Assembly: GCA_002917075.1 (NCBI GenBank)
Contig: NTMA01000014.1
Coordinates: 310,001 to 374,000, forward strand
DNA: 64,000 nucleotides
Reading direction: 5' to 3'
Origin: Hawksworthiomyces lignivorus
Lineage: Eukaryota > Ascomycota > Sordariomycetes > Ophiostomatales > Ophiostomataceae
Below the pieces are notes generated by a model, which was not told where the DNA came from, did no database searches, and worked only from the letters and a program-made list of their open reading frames with translations. The translations under genes were made by a program, and so were the position numbers. Shown piece after piece: positions 47,213 to 59,705 of the stretch. Each line of letters starts with the position of its first letter. Positions within the stretch are counted from its first letter, which is position 1.

Positions 47213-50150
47213 ATGGCTTCCGCTGTCCGCAAAAAACCCCGCAAAAGTCGGAGCCGGGGTTTACGAACAAATACGGGCTGGTAAGACTGATTGGGAATGC
47301 CAGGAGAAATGAGAACCCCTAAGACCATACAGAGAAGAGTCGAGATCTATGTGTTGAGCTGACAATCATGCTGCTAGTCTCACGTGCCGCAAAAGGCATA
47401 AGAAATGTGACGAGCGAAGTAAGACATTAGCTTCGCATATCCAGCTGCCTGCTGCCTGCTAACATACAATAACCAGCCCCGGTCTGTGGAGCGTGCCATT
47501 TAGCGAACCGTACCTGCGTCTATGGCGAGACCAGGAGTGCAGGCAGTGGTCTGCAAGGGCCTGCTCAGTCGATTGCCCATTTTGAGCAGATGCCAGGAAG
47601 CGACACTAGCTTCCAAGGGAATAATAGTAGCGGCAATGAAAATAACAACGACGGAGACAGGGTCCACACAAATAGGCCTATCCCTGTGTCTCCCGGCCAA
47701 GATGTTCTGCAGCGAGCTCTGCCTCTGTCGTCACCGTTGCGTTCATCTACCAATGGAACCACTAGCCACAGCCATGGCGCAGAAGCAGCCTCCACGCCCT
47801 CGTCGTCAAGAGTAGTCTCTACAGATGAATCCGCACAGCAGCTCTATGCGCCACATGACGGGTTTAACGATCTCCCCCATACAGGAGCGTCGCCAATTGC
47901 ACACGCACAATATCCAGCCGGAGCCATTCCCAACGGAGCAGCGTCCTCACGGTCCTCCTACCTCACGGCCCATGACAACAGCAGCAACGTAATTGCCAGC
48001 CACGCTCTGTCGCCAGACGTTAGCGCTGTCACTGCTGCGGCGTTCGTCTCCTCTCCAGGAAACCTCTCCATCGCGTCTGACATCTTGCTCACGACGGGCG
48101 GCGCTTCGATCGGATGGCTAGACCTCCTGGCCTCCGATGCCGCCCAGGCCGATGCATCCTTTTCTCTGATGCCGGTACAGTCCCTGGACGGGACTCAGAG
48201 GTTTGATACACGCCGACCGTCGTTTGCGGCACGCGTTCAGCCTCTCAGCAACAGTCTCTATCGGGATGACGGAGCAACCGCGCAGGATCTGTCTGACAAC
48301 AGCACACGCATAAATCAGCGGAATTACCTGCACCAGCAGTACCAGTTCTACCTTGAGCAGCAGCAACAGCAGCAGCGAGATCAGAGACTAAGCCAGCAGC
48401 AGCAAGCTGAGCAGCTGCAGGCCCAACTGCTGTCCGGCGACGGGACCAAGCATCCCTGGCAAGAAGAGAGTGACATTGTCTTGCAAGAGCACGAGAAGAT
48501 CCTGTTCCGGAGCTTTGTTGAACACGCCGCTTTATGGGTACGTTCATATATTGATTTTCACTCTTTTTTTCAGCCTGTCTCAATCTAACTCCCTCAGCTG
48601 GACTACTTGGATCCCCATAAGCATTTCTCTACATATGCCATACGACTAGCTGTGAGCCGCCATCTGGATTGCTTCTACGTCCTAGCATTTTACTGATATT
48701 TCCAGCTTCGCAACACGGGTCTCATGAAGGCCGTGCTGGCGCTAAGTGCTCGTCATACTGCCATGTCGCGGTCCACTCCAGCGACAACGCCGCGGGGCCA
48801 TACACCAACGGCGCAAGAGAACTCCCAGGCCCTCCAGGGATGCTCTCCTGATTCCCTGCCGGCTGCAAGCACGTCCTCGCCGCGCCAACAGCGCCTCCCA
48901 CGGCCCCGCTCGCCTGACGTGCACGCGCACCACGCCCAGGCCATCCAGTACTACTACGAGACGCTGCACTATCTGCAGCACGCGCTCCAGTTCTCCAGCT
49001 ACACCATGTCCGAAGAGATCCTGGCTACGGCCATTATCATCTCGACCTACGAGATGCTGGACCAGTCCGCCTCCAACTGGCAGCGCCACCTCAAGGGCGT
49101 CTTCTGGATCCAGCGCAGCCAGGACGTCAACGGCGCCAGCGGCGGCCTGCGCCAGGCCGTCTGGTGGGCCTGGCTGCGCCAGGACATCTGGGCCGCGTTT
49201 CGTGAGCGCCGCAGCTGCTTCAGCTTCTGGAAGCCCGTCACCGACCTGGCCGAGCTGCGCGGCCGCAGCGACGAGCTGGCCGACCGCGCCGTCTACCTGC
49301 TGAGCCAGGCCGTCAACTACGCCGCCGAGGCGCAGGCGGCTAGCGCCTCGCCGACGGCCGCAGCGGCTGCTGGTACTACTACTAGTGCCACCGCCGCCAC
49401 TGCCGCTGCCGCTGCCACTGTCCCCGAGTACGGCGACGACAGGCCGGGCAGCGACGGCGGCCCGCACCGGCCTTCTGCGGACCTCCTGTCGCGCCAGCGC
49501 TACGCGGGCAAGAACCTGCTGGCCGCCCTGGAGCGGTGGCGCGCGTACCTCGGCCCGCAGTTCCAGCCGCTGCCGACGCCGCGGTCGCGGACGGCCTTTG
49601 ACGAGACGATGGGGCGGCAAAAGAGCGGCGTCGGTTCCGGACAGGCCGGCGGCGGCGACGCTGCACCGCCTTTTCCTTTTGCCCCCATCTGGATCCACCC
49701 CCCGCGGTATGCCGTGGCCGTCATGGTGTACAACTTTGCCAAGATCCTGGTGACGCTGCACTGTCCGACGGAGCCGGGGTTTGCGCAGTACCTGAAGATC
49801 CAGAAGACGCTCTCGGAGTCGGTCTCCGCCATCTGCGGCATCGCCATGATGCTCGAAGACGAGGGCTGCCAGATCATGGCATCGCAGTGTCTGTACGGAG
49901 GTGAGTTTTCAATAATCCTTTGGTTCTTTAGAACGCGCATGCCTTTTTTTTTTATCTCTTCATTTTTAAGAAACAATTCTCTAATGCGTATTTCGAACTC
50001 TTAGCTGGGCTTTGCGTTCAGCAGGCCAGCGAGCGCTCTGGCATCCTCGATCTCATCAGCGCCTGCGAGCGCCGCACTGGTTGGCCCATGTCGACCATGC
50101 GAAAAGACCTGCAGGCAGAGTGGCAGCGCGTCGACAGGGAAGTAGGCTGA
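47213..50150 (+). CDS. Zn2Cys6 transcription factor, Gln-rich
   Basis: Nuclear regulator of 854 residues built from six exons: 47213-47280, 47378-47418, 47477-48537, 48598-48651, 48706-49900, 50005-50150; all phases agree. The zinc cluster is split by two introns: GCLTCRKRHKKC then DERTPVCGACHLANRTC. The next ~270 residues are Ser/Asn/Gln-rich, with a CAG-encoded Gln tract (YLEQQQQQQRDQ, then QQQQAEQ). The fungal-specific domain follows (LDYLDPHKHFSTYAIRL, ILATAIIISTYEMLDQSASNW, WWAWLRQDIWAAF), as in the ARCA/Fungal_trans_2-like class. The C-terminal exon ends near GWPMSTMRKDLQAEW. Start 47213 directly precedes the basic region. It lies upstream of an NCS1 permease on the same strand; whether it regulates it is unknown. 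Confidence 0.88.
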
Positions 50151-51316
50151 GAAAATGCAGATGCAATATGAACCAGAACAAGGTATCACCACCAACTCTT
50201 TTGTTGGCACTGCTCTCTGCATCTAAGAAGCCACTAGGCTTGAGCTACTTTGGTGGCGCAAGACGCCAGGCAGTGTCCATTGATCCCTTCTTTATTCTGG
50301 CTGGTCCACCGGCTCGGAGCACGGAGGAGCACAGTCTTCTTCACTGAAATAGGGGTCAGTCGGGGCTAAGTGGGCCGGTGAATATCCGATTGACTAGCCT
50401 CCTGATCGCTCCCAATTGGGCAATTGGTCTGAACCCCGGCCGAGGCCTTGGCCCGTCAAGATAGACCTTTGCAAGATAGACCTTTAGATACAAAGTAATG
50501 ATCAGCTATTACTGCTTATCTAGTAATCTACATAGACTTTTATTAATCCATTAACGCGCAAAGGCAGCTATTGCCCTGTTCGTGACAGTCCCAATTTAGT
50601 CTTATCATACTTGGAATAATATCTATTTGGAGATGATGCGGAGTAGCTTTCTCCCAAGCATAAAACATTTCTTTGGCAAATACAAAAAGTGCACGAGTGT
50701 TAACATCTGTAGTTTCTCTCCCGCTGTTCCCATGACGTGACAATCTTCTTTACTAAACTCCAATCTTATTTATGATGTACTCCAATAGCTGGCGCAAATG
50801 TTCTTCCGTGCCAAATTTTGTGCCATGATCTAGAGGAGCTTTTGTGTGTATGTACATGTAAGACTAACTATATAATTAGTTATCTGGCTCGGAATCCACC
50901 GACAGTGGGGTTCTTCCCAGCGCTATTGCAATGAGCTTTTCTTATCAGTGATATCTCCACAACAAACTCATTATACGTATGTAGTTACACTGCGACGATG
51001 TTGCAGTCCTCTGCAATTAAAACCTAAGAATGATTGGCCGGGGGGCGAAGATAAGCATGCAGATTGTACGTACGATTGTAAGCATATCCGGGTAGCATGT
51101 ATTAGGTCGTATTTAAATACCCACCGGATCCATGCGGCACGACAGAGAAACTTTCATGACCATTCAGGATTACATCGCTCATTCCCGGTTCTTTAAATAC
51201 CACCGTTTTTAAGGTGTCGATCTTCTTTGTCCATCAAAGCTGGGAACTAGACTCGCCCCTCGGACGACTTGGTTATCAAAGTCTGGCGCCGGCGCGCCTC
51301 GAATAGTGGCTCCAGG
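50151..51316. other. Intergenic region upstream of the permease
   Basis: 1.17 kb, AT-rich; no gene recognised. It should contain the NCS1 permease promoter; TATCT/AGATA (GATA-type) cores occur but are too frequent in such sequence to interpret. Confidence 0.45.
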
Positions 51317-53136
51317 ATGGACGCTTCCAAATTTCTTGAACGTGGAACTCAGATTAAAGAAAAGGTTCACATTCGATTAACTCAGCCAAGTAGTTGGAAG
51401 TTACCAAAGCAGTCGAGCAGCATTGCTCCTCCCAGTGTCTGGACAAACGCAGGTACGGTTTCCGAGCTCAGTTTTCATGAATTGACTAGCTGATACGTTC
51501 AAACAGACCAGGATCCAGTTCCAGAAGAAAAGCAAACGTGGACGAGTTGGACCTTTATTACATACTGGTACTCCGATCTGGTAACCATCTCAACATGGAC
51601 GGCAGCCAGCTCCATCATGACCACTGGTCTAACAGCCACGGATGCCATCCTCATCGTCCTCGTTGCTGCCATATGTAATGCCATTCCCACAGTTTTGAAT
51701 GGCGCAATTGGTTCCGAATTGCACATTCCATTCCCAATTGCCATTCGTGCTAGTTACGGCTACTGGCTGAGTTACTTTGCCATTCTTAGCCGCGGTATCC
51801 TGGCTTTGTTCTGGTTTGGGGTACAGAGTGCCAATGGAGGAGCATGTGTAACACAGGTAAGCATCAAGCTGAGGCTGCTTGAAGATGCCTGACTAAATCT
51901 CCATAGATCCTCGTTGCCATCTGGCCTAGCTTTGCCCATTTTCCAAATCACTTGCCCGCTTCAGCTGGGACTACGAGCAAGGGTCTTTTGTCATACTTCC
52001 TCTACTGGCTCATACAATTTCCTCTGCTTCTGATTCCCACTCATAAGCTGCAATATATGTTCTGGGTGAAGACGGTCCTCGTGACCCCTATGGCCGTAGC
52101 TATGGTCATCTGGATCACCGTGAAGGCTGGGGGAAATGGTTCGTTCTTCTATGCACCAGGCACTGTCCACGGCTCCAAGCGCGCATGGCTGTGGCTCTCC
52201 AACCTTACCAGCGTGACCGGCGGCTATTCCACCTTGGCTTGCAACATACCCGATTTCAGCCGATTCTCCAAGACACGCAGCGCTCAGTTCTGGCAATTGC
52301 CCTTCATCCCTTTCTTCAAGGTTCTGGTAGGCATCTTTGGCATCGTCTCTGCTTCTGCCTCCCAGGTTGTTTTTGGCAAGACATTCTGGAGCCCTCTTGA
52401 TATAATTGCTCAATGGCAAGGCTCGCCCGGCGGCCGTGCCGCCGCATTCTTCTGCTCGGCGATCTGGCTCCTGGCGCAAATCAGCGTTAATATTAGCGGC
52501 AACAGTATTTCGTTTGCAAACGATATTACTACATTCTTGCCGAAATACTTCAACATTCGCCGCGGCGTCGTCTTCGTCTCGCTTATAGGCGGGTGGGCGC
52601 TTTGCCCCTGGATCATCGTTGCCTCGGCCCAGGCCTTCCTCAATTTCATGTCGGCATATGCCATCTTCATGGCCCCAATCGCCGCTATGATGGTCGTAGA
52701 CTATTGGCTTATTAAGAAGGGAAAGTACGACGTACCTGCACTATATGATCCAAATGGTATCTACCGGTATCAATACGGTATCAACTGGCGCGCCTTGGTT
52801 GCCATGACAGTGACAATCGTTCCATTGCTGCCGGCATTGGCAAAAAAGGTCACACCAAACAACGTCGATATCGACCAAGGGTTGCAAAATCTCTTCACGT
52901 TCAACTGGCTATATGGCTTCTTCCTGACAGCATTTCTGTACTGGATTCTCAATTTCTTCTTCCCCGATCAAAAGACATTAATTGATCATGCTGTACTTGG
53001 TTATGATGTCACGCAGGGCATCGAAGGCGACACTGAGAGCGGACATGCTGAGGTCACGGGGAAAGAAGTAGATTATGAAAAAAATTATTCGGGAACAATT
53101 CAGTCGCGGGAGATCGGAGGCATTTCAGAGTCGTAA
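51317..53136 (+). CDS. NCS1-family nucleobase/thiamine-type permease
   Basis: Plasma-membrane cation symporter of the NCS1 (Fur/Fcy-type) family, 571 residues, about 12 helices. Exons 51317-51452, 51507-51856 and 51907-53136 join in phase. Support: WTFITYWYSDLVTISTW early, FPIAIRASYGYWLSYFAILSR, FWFGVQSANGG, NLTSVTGGYSTLACNIPDFSRF and NISGNSISFANDITTFLPKY, all at positions conserved in this family. Such proteins import uracil, allantoin, uridine, thiamine, nicotinamide riboside or related compounds; the Fur branch looks closest, but the substrate is not fixed by sequence. Confidence 0.9.
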
Positions 53137-53336
53137 TATGATGTAGAATGATCTAAAAGATGATGGAAAAGCTAATAGACATGGAAACAACTTGAAATCA
53201 AACAGCTTTATATCAAAAATAAAACATAAAGTTCTTAGTTCAACTGGAATGATAAGAGTCATAAACCTAGATTAGTTTTGCCTCTTGGAAATCCCACTGC
53301 TCCTAGCTAGTCACACAAAACCCACGATCTAGATCG

Positions 53337-53829
53337 TCAAGTCATTCCCTGGTATTCGGACGATCCTTCAACACCAGGAAACCAATGAACTCTGCGTTTT
53401 ACATAAAACTCATCGAAGGGTTTCATATCGCGCTTCTCATCCAATATACCCATCGGAATAATGATGAATGGCTTGATGGCGATGTTTGTCAAGTTGGTGA
53501 TGTATAGGTTGGAGCCGCAGTTGCTGCAAAATGACCTTAACACCATCCCGCCATTGTCGCATGACGAGTCTTGATATCCGCGTATAACACCATTGCTATC
53601 GGTTATTTCAACTTGCTACATCAACTTAGCGCTGGCAAGATTATCCTACAGGACCTCAGTAACGGACCTCTTTGGCTAAGAACAAGTTTGACTGAAATAT
53701 CACCCCGCTCGACTTTTGACACGAGAGGCAATGGCACAGCACTTTTCGTATAGGCTCACCAGTAACACGGATTTCCACCATGCCACAGAGGCATGAACCT
53801 CTATGCTCCTTTGAGTTTGTGTCACTCAT
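53337..53829 (-). CDS. GFA/CENP-V-family small zinc protein
   Basis: Small protein of the glutathione-dependent formaldehyde-activating (GFA, Mss4-like fold) family, 146 residues. Model: exons 53829-53668 and 53615-53337, phase 0. Zinc-ligand cysteines are all present: GSCLCG, LCHCLSCQKSSG and FCSNCGSNL, and the end (DEFYVKRRVHWFPGVEGSSEY) is family-typical. The intron is 52 bp with an atypical GTCCGT donor. Read straight through, the region instead shows a coding-like remnant interrupted by stops, so a decayed gene is possible. Biochemical role unknown; few fungal members have been tested. Confidence 0.65.
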
Positions 53830-54364
53830 TTCGTGGAAAGTTAATATATGGGGCTAGTTCTTTTCAGCGGCGGAGGGGGAGGTTTTACAACGTTTGAAAT
53901 TGACAAACTGACATATTTCATACGTCTAGGGGATCTTTATACTCGAAAACTAAAACTGACCATTGCAGAGAATTTGTCATGATATCCGCTTATATTTGAT
54001 TTTGTTTAGTTCTTAGCTAAGTGCATTATGGGAAATTGATATAAACAGTATAAACTCTCTACCTCCTTACGTCGCGGCAGATCAAGTCAACGGTGTTGTC
54101 AGACGTGCGATACTACCTGGGAGTGTAGGATAGCATAATTCCTAAGTCCGAAAGTGGTATAATTATTTGATAGAATATGAGCTTTCCTGACAATTCTAGA
54201 GGGCGGACATGCCTCTATCAGGGAGCGGATCTGAGCGGACTAATGCCGCTCGGTTGCAGGATGAGGCAACCACTAGTTCCTATGCTTATAAAGAAATGTA
54301 CGGAGTACTCGTGAGAGAATTTCTTTGATCAGACGTCGAGATCCTTACAAAAAAAAAAGCAAAA
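53830..54364. promoter_or_regulatory. Divergent region between GFA and Zn2Cys6 genes
   Basis: AT-rich 535 bp between two ATGs in opposite directions, with a GTACGGAGTAC motif 57 bp before the plus-strand start. No gene seen. Confidence 0.5.
54298..54308 (+). repeat. GTACGGAGTAC intergenic motif, copy 4
   Basis: Exact copy 57 bp upstream of the ATG of a Zn2Cys6 gene, so probably in its 5' UTR or core promoter. Confidence 0.6.
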
Positions 54365-56223
54365 ATGGAAGCAAGGAAAAAGGCACGCCGAGCATGCCAG
54401 GCCTGTCGGTATGATTATCAATCCTTATTTCACAAAGGTCAAATCATCAACTAATTCAACCGAGGCGGTTGAAACGCAAATGTTCACTCGACCTTCCCAT
54501 CTGCTCTCTAGTTGGTCTCTCCTCTTCTGATCACTGAACATAACAGAAGGCCTAACGAGTCGAAGTGCATAAGGCTAAACAAAATTTGCCAATACCCCTC
54601 AAATTCAGGTGTGTCAGGCTTAGATAGCCAGGGCCAAGAGAACCTTTGGGACCGCACTGGGGAGCCAGAAGAGCGACTTCACCGTATAACAAAGAATGGA
54701 GACAGCGAAAACTCCACAGAAAATTCCAATGTAGGCGCTGGGGCTGTCCATATGCTTCTTGGCCCTACGCCGAGTTTTCCTTCTGGATTTTTCCTCGATC
54801 CGGAGGTCTTTACTCCACTCCGTCCTAACTCTCTGGGCTCTGGAATAAAGCTGCCAGGGGAAATTCTTCAACAAACCAGTCTTGAGCCTTCCACTATATA
54901 CAGCCTCTACATTGCGAATACGCATACATGGTTTCCCATTCTCAGCCAGAAGAGAATATATCAGTTTGCGATGGATTTTGAAGAGCAACATGATCCTACC
55001 ATTTCTCTTCTGTTTCTTTCCATGAAGCTCATATCCATCCCCACAACCGGCCAGGCCGGAGAAGCGACTTCACTCTACCTGCTGACGAAGAATTTCTACA
55101 ATACCTTGGAGGAATCTTCCGCAATTACTCTCTGTCTTCTTCAAGCTGCAATCCTCATCGCCCTCTATGAGCTCGGCCATGGAATTTTCCCAGCTGCTTA
55201 TCTGAGGGTCGGCAAGGCAGCTAGATTGGCGTCTCTCATGGGGCTCGACAGGAGAGACTCCACCCAACTATTCAAACCGGCTGATACGTGGACTTTGAGA
55301 GAAGAGGCACGTCGGTCCTGGTGGGGTGTTTTCATACTGGAGAGGTAAAGCACCGCTAATCTCGTAGACACTTTGATTGCCTAACTAACATTCCGATATT
55401 TGAGACTGATTAATATTGGGCCTAGCGGTTTGAACATGGCAGTACCGGAGCCGACATCTGGTACACTGCTTCCTATCTCCGATTCTCGCTGGAATAGAGG
55501 CGAGATAGGGCCGTCTGAGGCCGTGTTCACTCAAGACTTCTCTTCCATCGGCCATATCGGGCCCTTTGCACGCCTCTGTCAAGCATCTCATGCCCTCTCA
55601 ATGGTCCAGGGTCACCGCAATACGCGAGGCGCAAAGACAGACAAACGTGAAATGCTCGCCGACGCCTTTCAGCTACACTCCGTCCTCATTGCATTGGACG
55701 GCCATCTTGTCCACCAGTTAGATTCGGCCTGCTCTTCAGGCGGCTGGGATTGCGCTGTCGACCTTGCTGTCTGCTGCTCTGCGCAGATGCTCTTGTATGA
55801 AATGTACTCATGCAATGAGCCCGAAATCGGGCCCACACCCGTGGAGCGCATCTCTCTAGAGGCGGATATGCAGAAGACGAGTCTCGACGGGCTCAAGCAT
55901 GTCGTTGGCGAGAGGGCAACGAGGCTAGCTCAAGCGATTAGACCGTTGGACGAAAACACGCTCGGCAGGGTCTCCCCGCTTGTGCTAGACTGTTTGTATT
56001 CGGCAACTATCATATGTAGGTGGTTCGTCAAGGAAAACCTAAGTCTGACCATGGTTGCCGCTCTGCAGACTTTGACGGAAGCACTGAGGACTATGGAGAA
56101 AAGGTGGCGCGTTGCCGGTATGCTCCATCCCGATCCAAGACGCCTAATCATTGTCATGGCATCAAACAACTGAGAATGTTTCTAGGGATCTATATGAAGC
56201 TGCTCGAATCCAGGGAAATCTAA
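54365..56223 (+). CDS. Zn2Cys6 transcription factor
   Basis: Nuclear regulator of 539 residues; exons 54365-54408, 54465-54510, 54566-55344, 55405-56117 and 56186-56223, all in phase. The zinc cluster spans three exons: RRACQACR, RLKRKCSLDLPICSL, then CIRLNKICQYP. The AAG acceptor at 54563-54565 is required to give the C-x2-C spacing, and has a CTAAC branch 13 bases before it. The middle homology domain includes TWFPILSQKRIYQFAMDF and YLRVGKAARLASLMGLDR followed by EEARRSWWGVFILER, typical of Fungal_trans proteins. The last small exon ends in IYMKLLESREI. It is divergent from the GFA gene and close to the NCS1 permease. Confidence 0.88.
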
Positions 56224-56409
56224 GATTTGTGCTTTGAAAACACTGGCTCGTCTGGTCTCTACTAAGCCTCCCTCATCGTTCCAAAGCCTGGCCTTTTTTA
56301 AATTTCTTTCATGCTGCAAGCAGAAGCGAAATAGTGGTGATCGCTGGATTTCTAGTCCAAAAAAAAATGTAGCGAGGAACAGTTAAGAAGATGGCTGCTC
56401 TATTCTCTT

Positions 56410-58755
56410 CTAGACAATAATAACAAGACCTTCTTTCTCGGCTCGTGCTTTGTATTCACCGTCAAACCACAGGTTCCTCTCTGCCTCGCTTTCGAAAACG
56501 ATATTATATAGTGCTATTCTCTCATAAGATGCAAATCCATTGGCTGTATTGATCTTTCTCAACACGAAAAAGAATTCGGTAACAACGTCCGAGTCGGGCG
56601 GTCTGTTGTCGTACAGATAGAGCAAATATACTGGGGCGAGGCGGCATAAAAGCCCATCATGTCTAGGTTCCAGTTTGACATCTCCTTGCTGATACCTATA
56701 ATCTGGAAATAGGCAAGATGTTGCGCCTCCGAGATGCAGCCCTTCATGGCCATCGTTGGAACATGATGTGATTTTAGGGCTTCGGCTTGTGTGCCAGCTG
56801 TCAGACTCTATGACACACATTTTCACTGGTCTTGAAGTTGTACACGGCCGGCAGACGCGGCGCACGTACGCCGGGAAGAGCGAGGCGCGCAGACGGATGC
56901 ACCCAGACTGCACGCCGCCGGTCTTGTCGACGCCCTCTGGCATGCATTCAATGGCGCTGATGCTGTCTTGGAATGCCTGTCGGTTTTGTGAACGTTCTGG
57001 GTAGACGTACGTGATCCCGTTGGGGGTGTCGACGCTTGCCCACGACCAGCTTGGTGCTCTCCATACGCGAGGGCGGGGCCCGTCAAACGGCATGTTGACG
57101 AGCCAGAGCAGTCCTTGCGCAAACGTCGTCTGCCACAGACCTGCCATGTAGCTACCGTTGCCGCCGGTCAAGCGGTCAAAGTCCTGGGCACAACCTGACA
57201 GCGCGGGCAGCTTATCGCTTGCACATGTCATGTGCAGCTTGGAATATTGCATGACCATCGTCTGCCAGCGAAGAAGCTGTGCCGGCTTGTCGCAGACGGC
57301 TTCCAGCTCTGCATATTTCTTCTTCGACTGGCTTATCCCCCAGCCCGCCGCTGTTCCCGGCTTCGGGTGGGGGGGCATGTGTGTGTTGCCACACTCGCAG
57401 GCCGTTTTCTGGCGGCATTCGAAGCGGAGCTCACGGTCTGTGCAATAGAGGATCCTCCGCGAAAGCATGCGCTCTTGGTAGATCCACGCTCGAGAGAGAG
57501 CGGGAAAGCTCTTCTGAAGGGTGTCTAAGCTGTCTACGAGCCCGTCGCCCTCATAGAAGCGTGCAGCGATGCACGTCTTGAAGCGGTCCGGCACGTCCAC
57601 GCAGAAGCACAGGTCGCTCGGCGTGCTTCGAGAGAAACAGCCGCCGCGCGAATCTGGGGACGAAATGGAGGCAATTGTGACAAAGCTGTTGTGGTAGGTG
57701 CTGGCCATCTTGCCAGACTCAGCCTGCCAGTCTGCGGCCGAGTCTTGTATGATGCAGAGAGAATCGATCCAGAGATATCGCACGTTCAGCCTTCGCGCAA
57801 GCACAACCGCATCGGCGAATGTCTGGGGAAGTGCCGCAAAGGCAATGCTGTTTAGATGATCTTGGATTGTGCCGGACGTGGTCCGGATCGGCTTTGCATC
57901 GTCTCCCCAGCAATGGGTTAAGCATGCATAGGTGCCGATGATGCCCTCTGTTTCAGCCAGCCGAATGTCTGCATCATCTGCGCTGCCGGATAGCAGGTCC
58001 AGACATCTCTTGGGCAGAGGAACGTCGCGACCGCGACCGCACGGCGCGTGAGATGTCTCGCAGCTTTCCAGCCAGGTCTTGGCTCGACACAACGATGAAG
58101 AAGAAGAAGTATCGCCAGACAGCATGTGGGCTGGTCGTAGACCCTGCATGATTGTTTGGTTCACTAGGTCAAAACCAGGTTAAGATGATGCCCAGTCTGC
58201 GCTCCCATTTTGCATGGGCATTACAAACCCACCTGGAGGAGAAAAGAAATGAAAGGAGAAGGATCTCCTCATCACTGGATCTCGAACCTCTAAAATAAAA
58301 CTATAACCATTCCATTCTAGTTCTAGCGCTCTGGGGAGAGGTTCACCAAAAGAGGAGGACAAAAGAGGTTTGATGAGGTTGCTGAAGAATCCACAGGATC
58401 CGCACCCATTTGCTGCAGAGTCTTCAAGGGTCTGCAGGTGAAAGGGCTCACGCTTTTGCTTGAGCTTCGTGTTTGCCAATTTCTTGTTGTTTTGCAGTTT
58501 CTGGCGCTGTTCCCGTATAATAGCTTTTGCGAAGCGCACATTCTCATTCCGCTTGTCTCTCTTCTGGGATTCATTGCTAGAAATCTTCTTGTCGATAGAC
58601 TGTTTCCAGGACCAGATTTTGCAGTCCAGGAGGCACCCATCTGTGCCGAACTCTTCGAAGAACAGAAGTACCTTGCTCTGCCAGAAGCCGTCGGCGGAGG
58701 AGCATTTGCTTCATCGAGAGGAACTCGAAACACAGTCATTTCTTACGAGAACCAT
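56410..58755 (-). CDS. HET-domain protein (TOL-type layout)
   Basis: Heterokaryon-incompatibility type protein. The main exon (58143-56410, 578 codons) holds WLESCETSHAPC, the HET core (YACLTHCWGDDAKPIRT, LWIDSLCIIQDSAADW, SRAWIYQERMLSRRILYC) and a late APSWSWASVD strand; this order is the common C-x..H-x2-C plus HET architecture. An N-terminal exon (58677-58225) supplies the usual Cys pair DSAANGCGSCGFF, joined phase 0 by a GTAATG...GCAG intron. That exon has no ATG in frame. A nine-base first exon (58755-58747, ATG then GTAAGA donor) fits by phase but is tentative. The model totals 731 residues and is uninterrupted. The partner recognised is unknown. Confidence 0.75.
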
Positions 58756-59705
58756 CTATTTTACAAAGACGGGATCTGGCAGACAAGAACACGAATACAG
58801 TACTTGTGTTGTAAACAATCAAAATACCGCAAACGACCTTGGTTTCCGACAGCGAAAGGAAACTGTTTAAAATCCCAAGGCTCCAGAGAGACTGTAGCGG
58901 GGCAGTGAGCCTTGCACAACTGCAAACCTGTCCCCCCTGTTACAATGCCGCAGTTGGCGGAAATGTAACTTGGACATTTTTGCCTACCTATGTATTAGAG
59001 GCGAATTTTTTTTTTTCTACAATAAAACATCTTATCCAGCAAAAAACTCTAAGCCTTTTACCGGTAAAATTTTCAACTTTTTTTTTTACCATAAGAATTC
59101 CTGACAAAATTTCCAGCAAAATGTCCAACTTTTTTTACAAGCAATTTTCCCACCATTTCTGCGTAGTTTTACAACAAATCTATGTCTATAATATTGTCGA
59201 GTCAGAGTCCGTCGTGATTAAAAGATGAACGGACTTAAAGGTACGCCCGATTCTGCCACCAAATTTATATGGCCAATACGGAAATCACACTAATCCTAAC
59301 ATCTCAGAAGTACGTGTACTCTGTCTGCACCCCTAGGATCCACTATGGACGCCACAAGTGTATTACCTCGACAAAAATGAAGTAAAGTACAAAGTACTCT
59401 AAGAGACAAAACCTCACTGCACAGGACACCAAAAATAGCAGCACAAGGCCGCAGTGAACGGCGACCAGAACAGCACTTTCTGCCTTTAACCTTTAACTTT
59501 TGACCGTTCGTAATCACGGCCCAAAGAGATAATTTAAATGGCGCGCTCTAGGACGTTGGGCGTCAAGCAACAACGAGAATCTTCTTGACACGAAGCAACA
59601 CGGCCACCAAACATCATCGAATGAACGAATTAATCAAGTCATATTTTCTCATTTTACGCATCGTTCGATTCAACACACCTATATTCAACACACCTATAAT
59701 CCAAA
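58756..59705. other. Intergenic region upstream of the SesA gene
   Basis: 950 bp, AT-rich with T-runs (59010-59030, 59080-59095), between two divergent genes. No gene supported; a short plus-strand frame around 58839-59228 lacks features. Confidence 0.5.

Noticed and set aside
48742..49761. 339-codon minus-strand frame
   Set aside because: Shadow of the Zn2Cys6 gene on the plus strand, with no motifs of its own.
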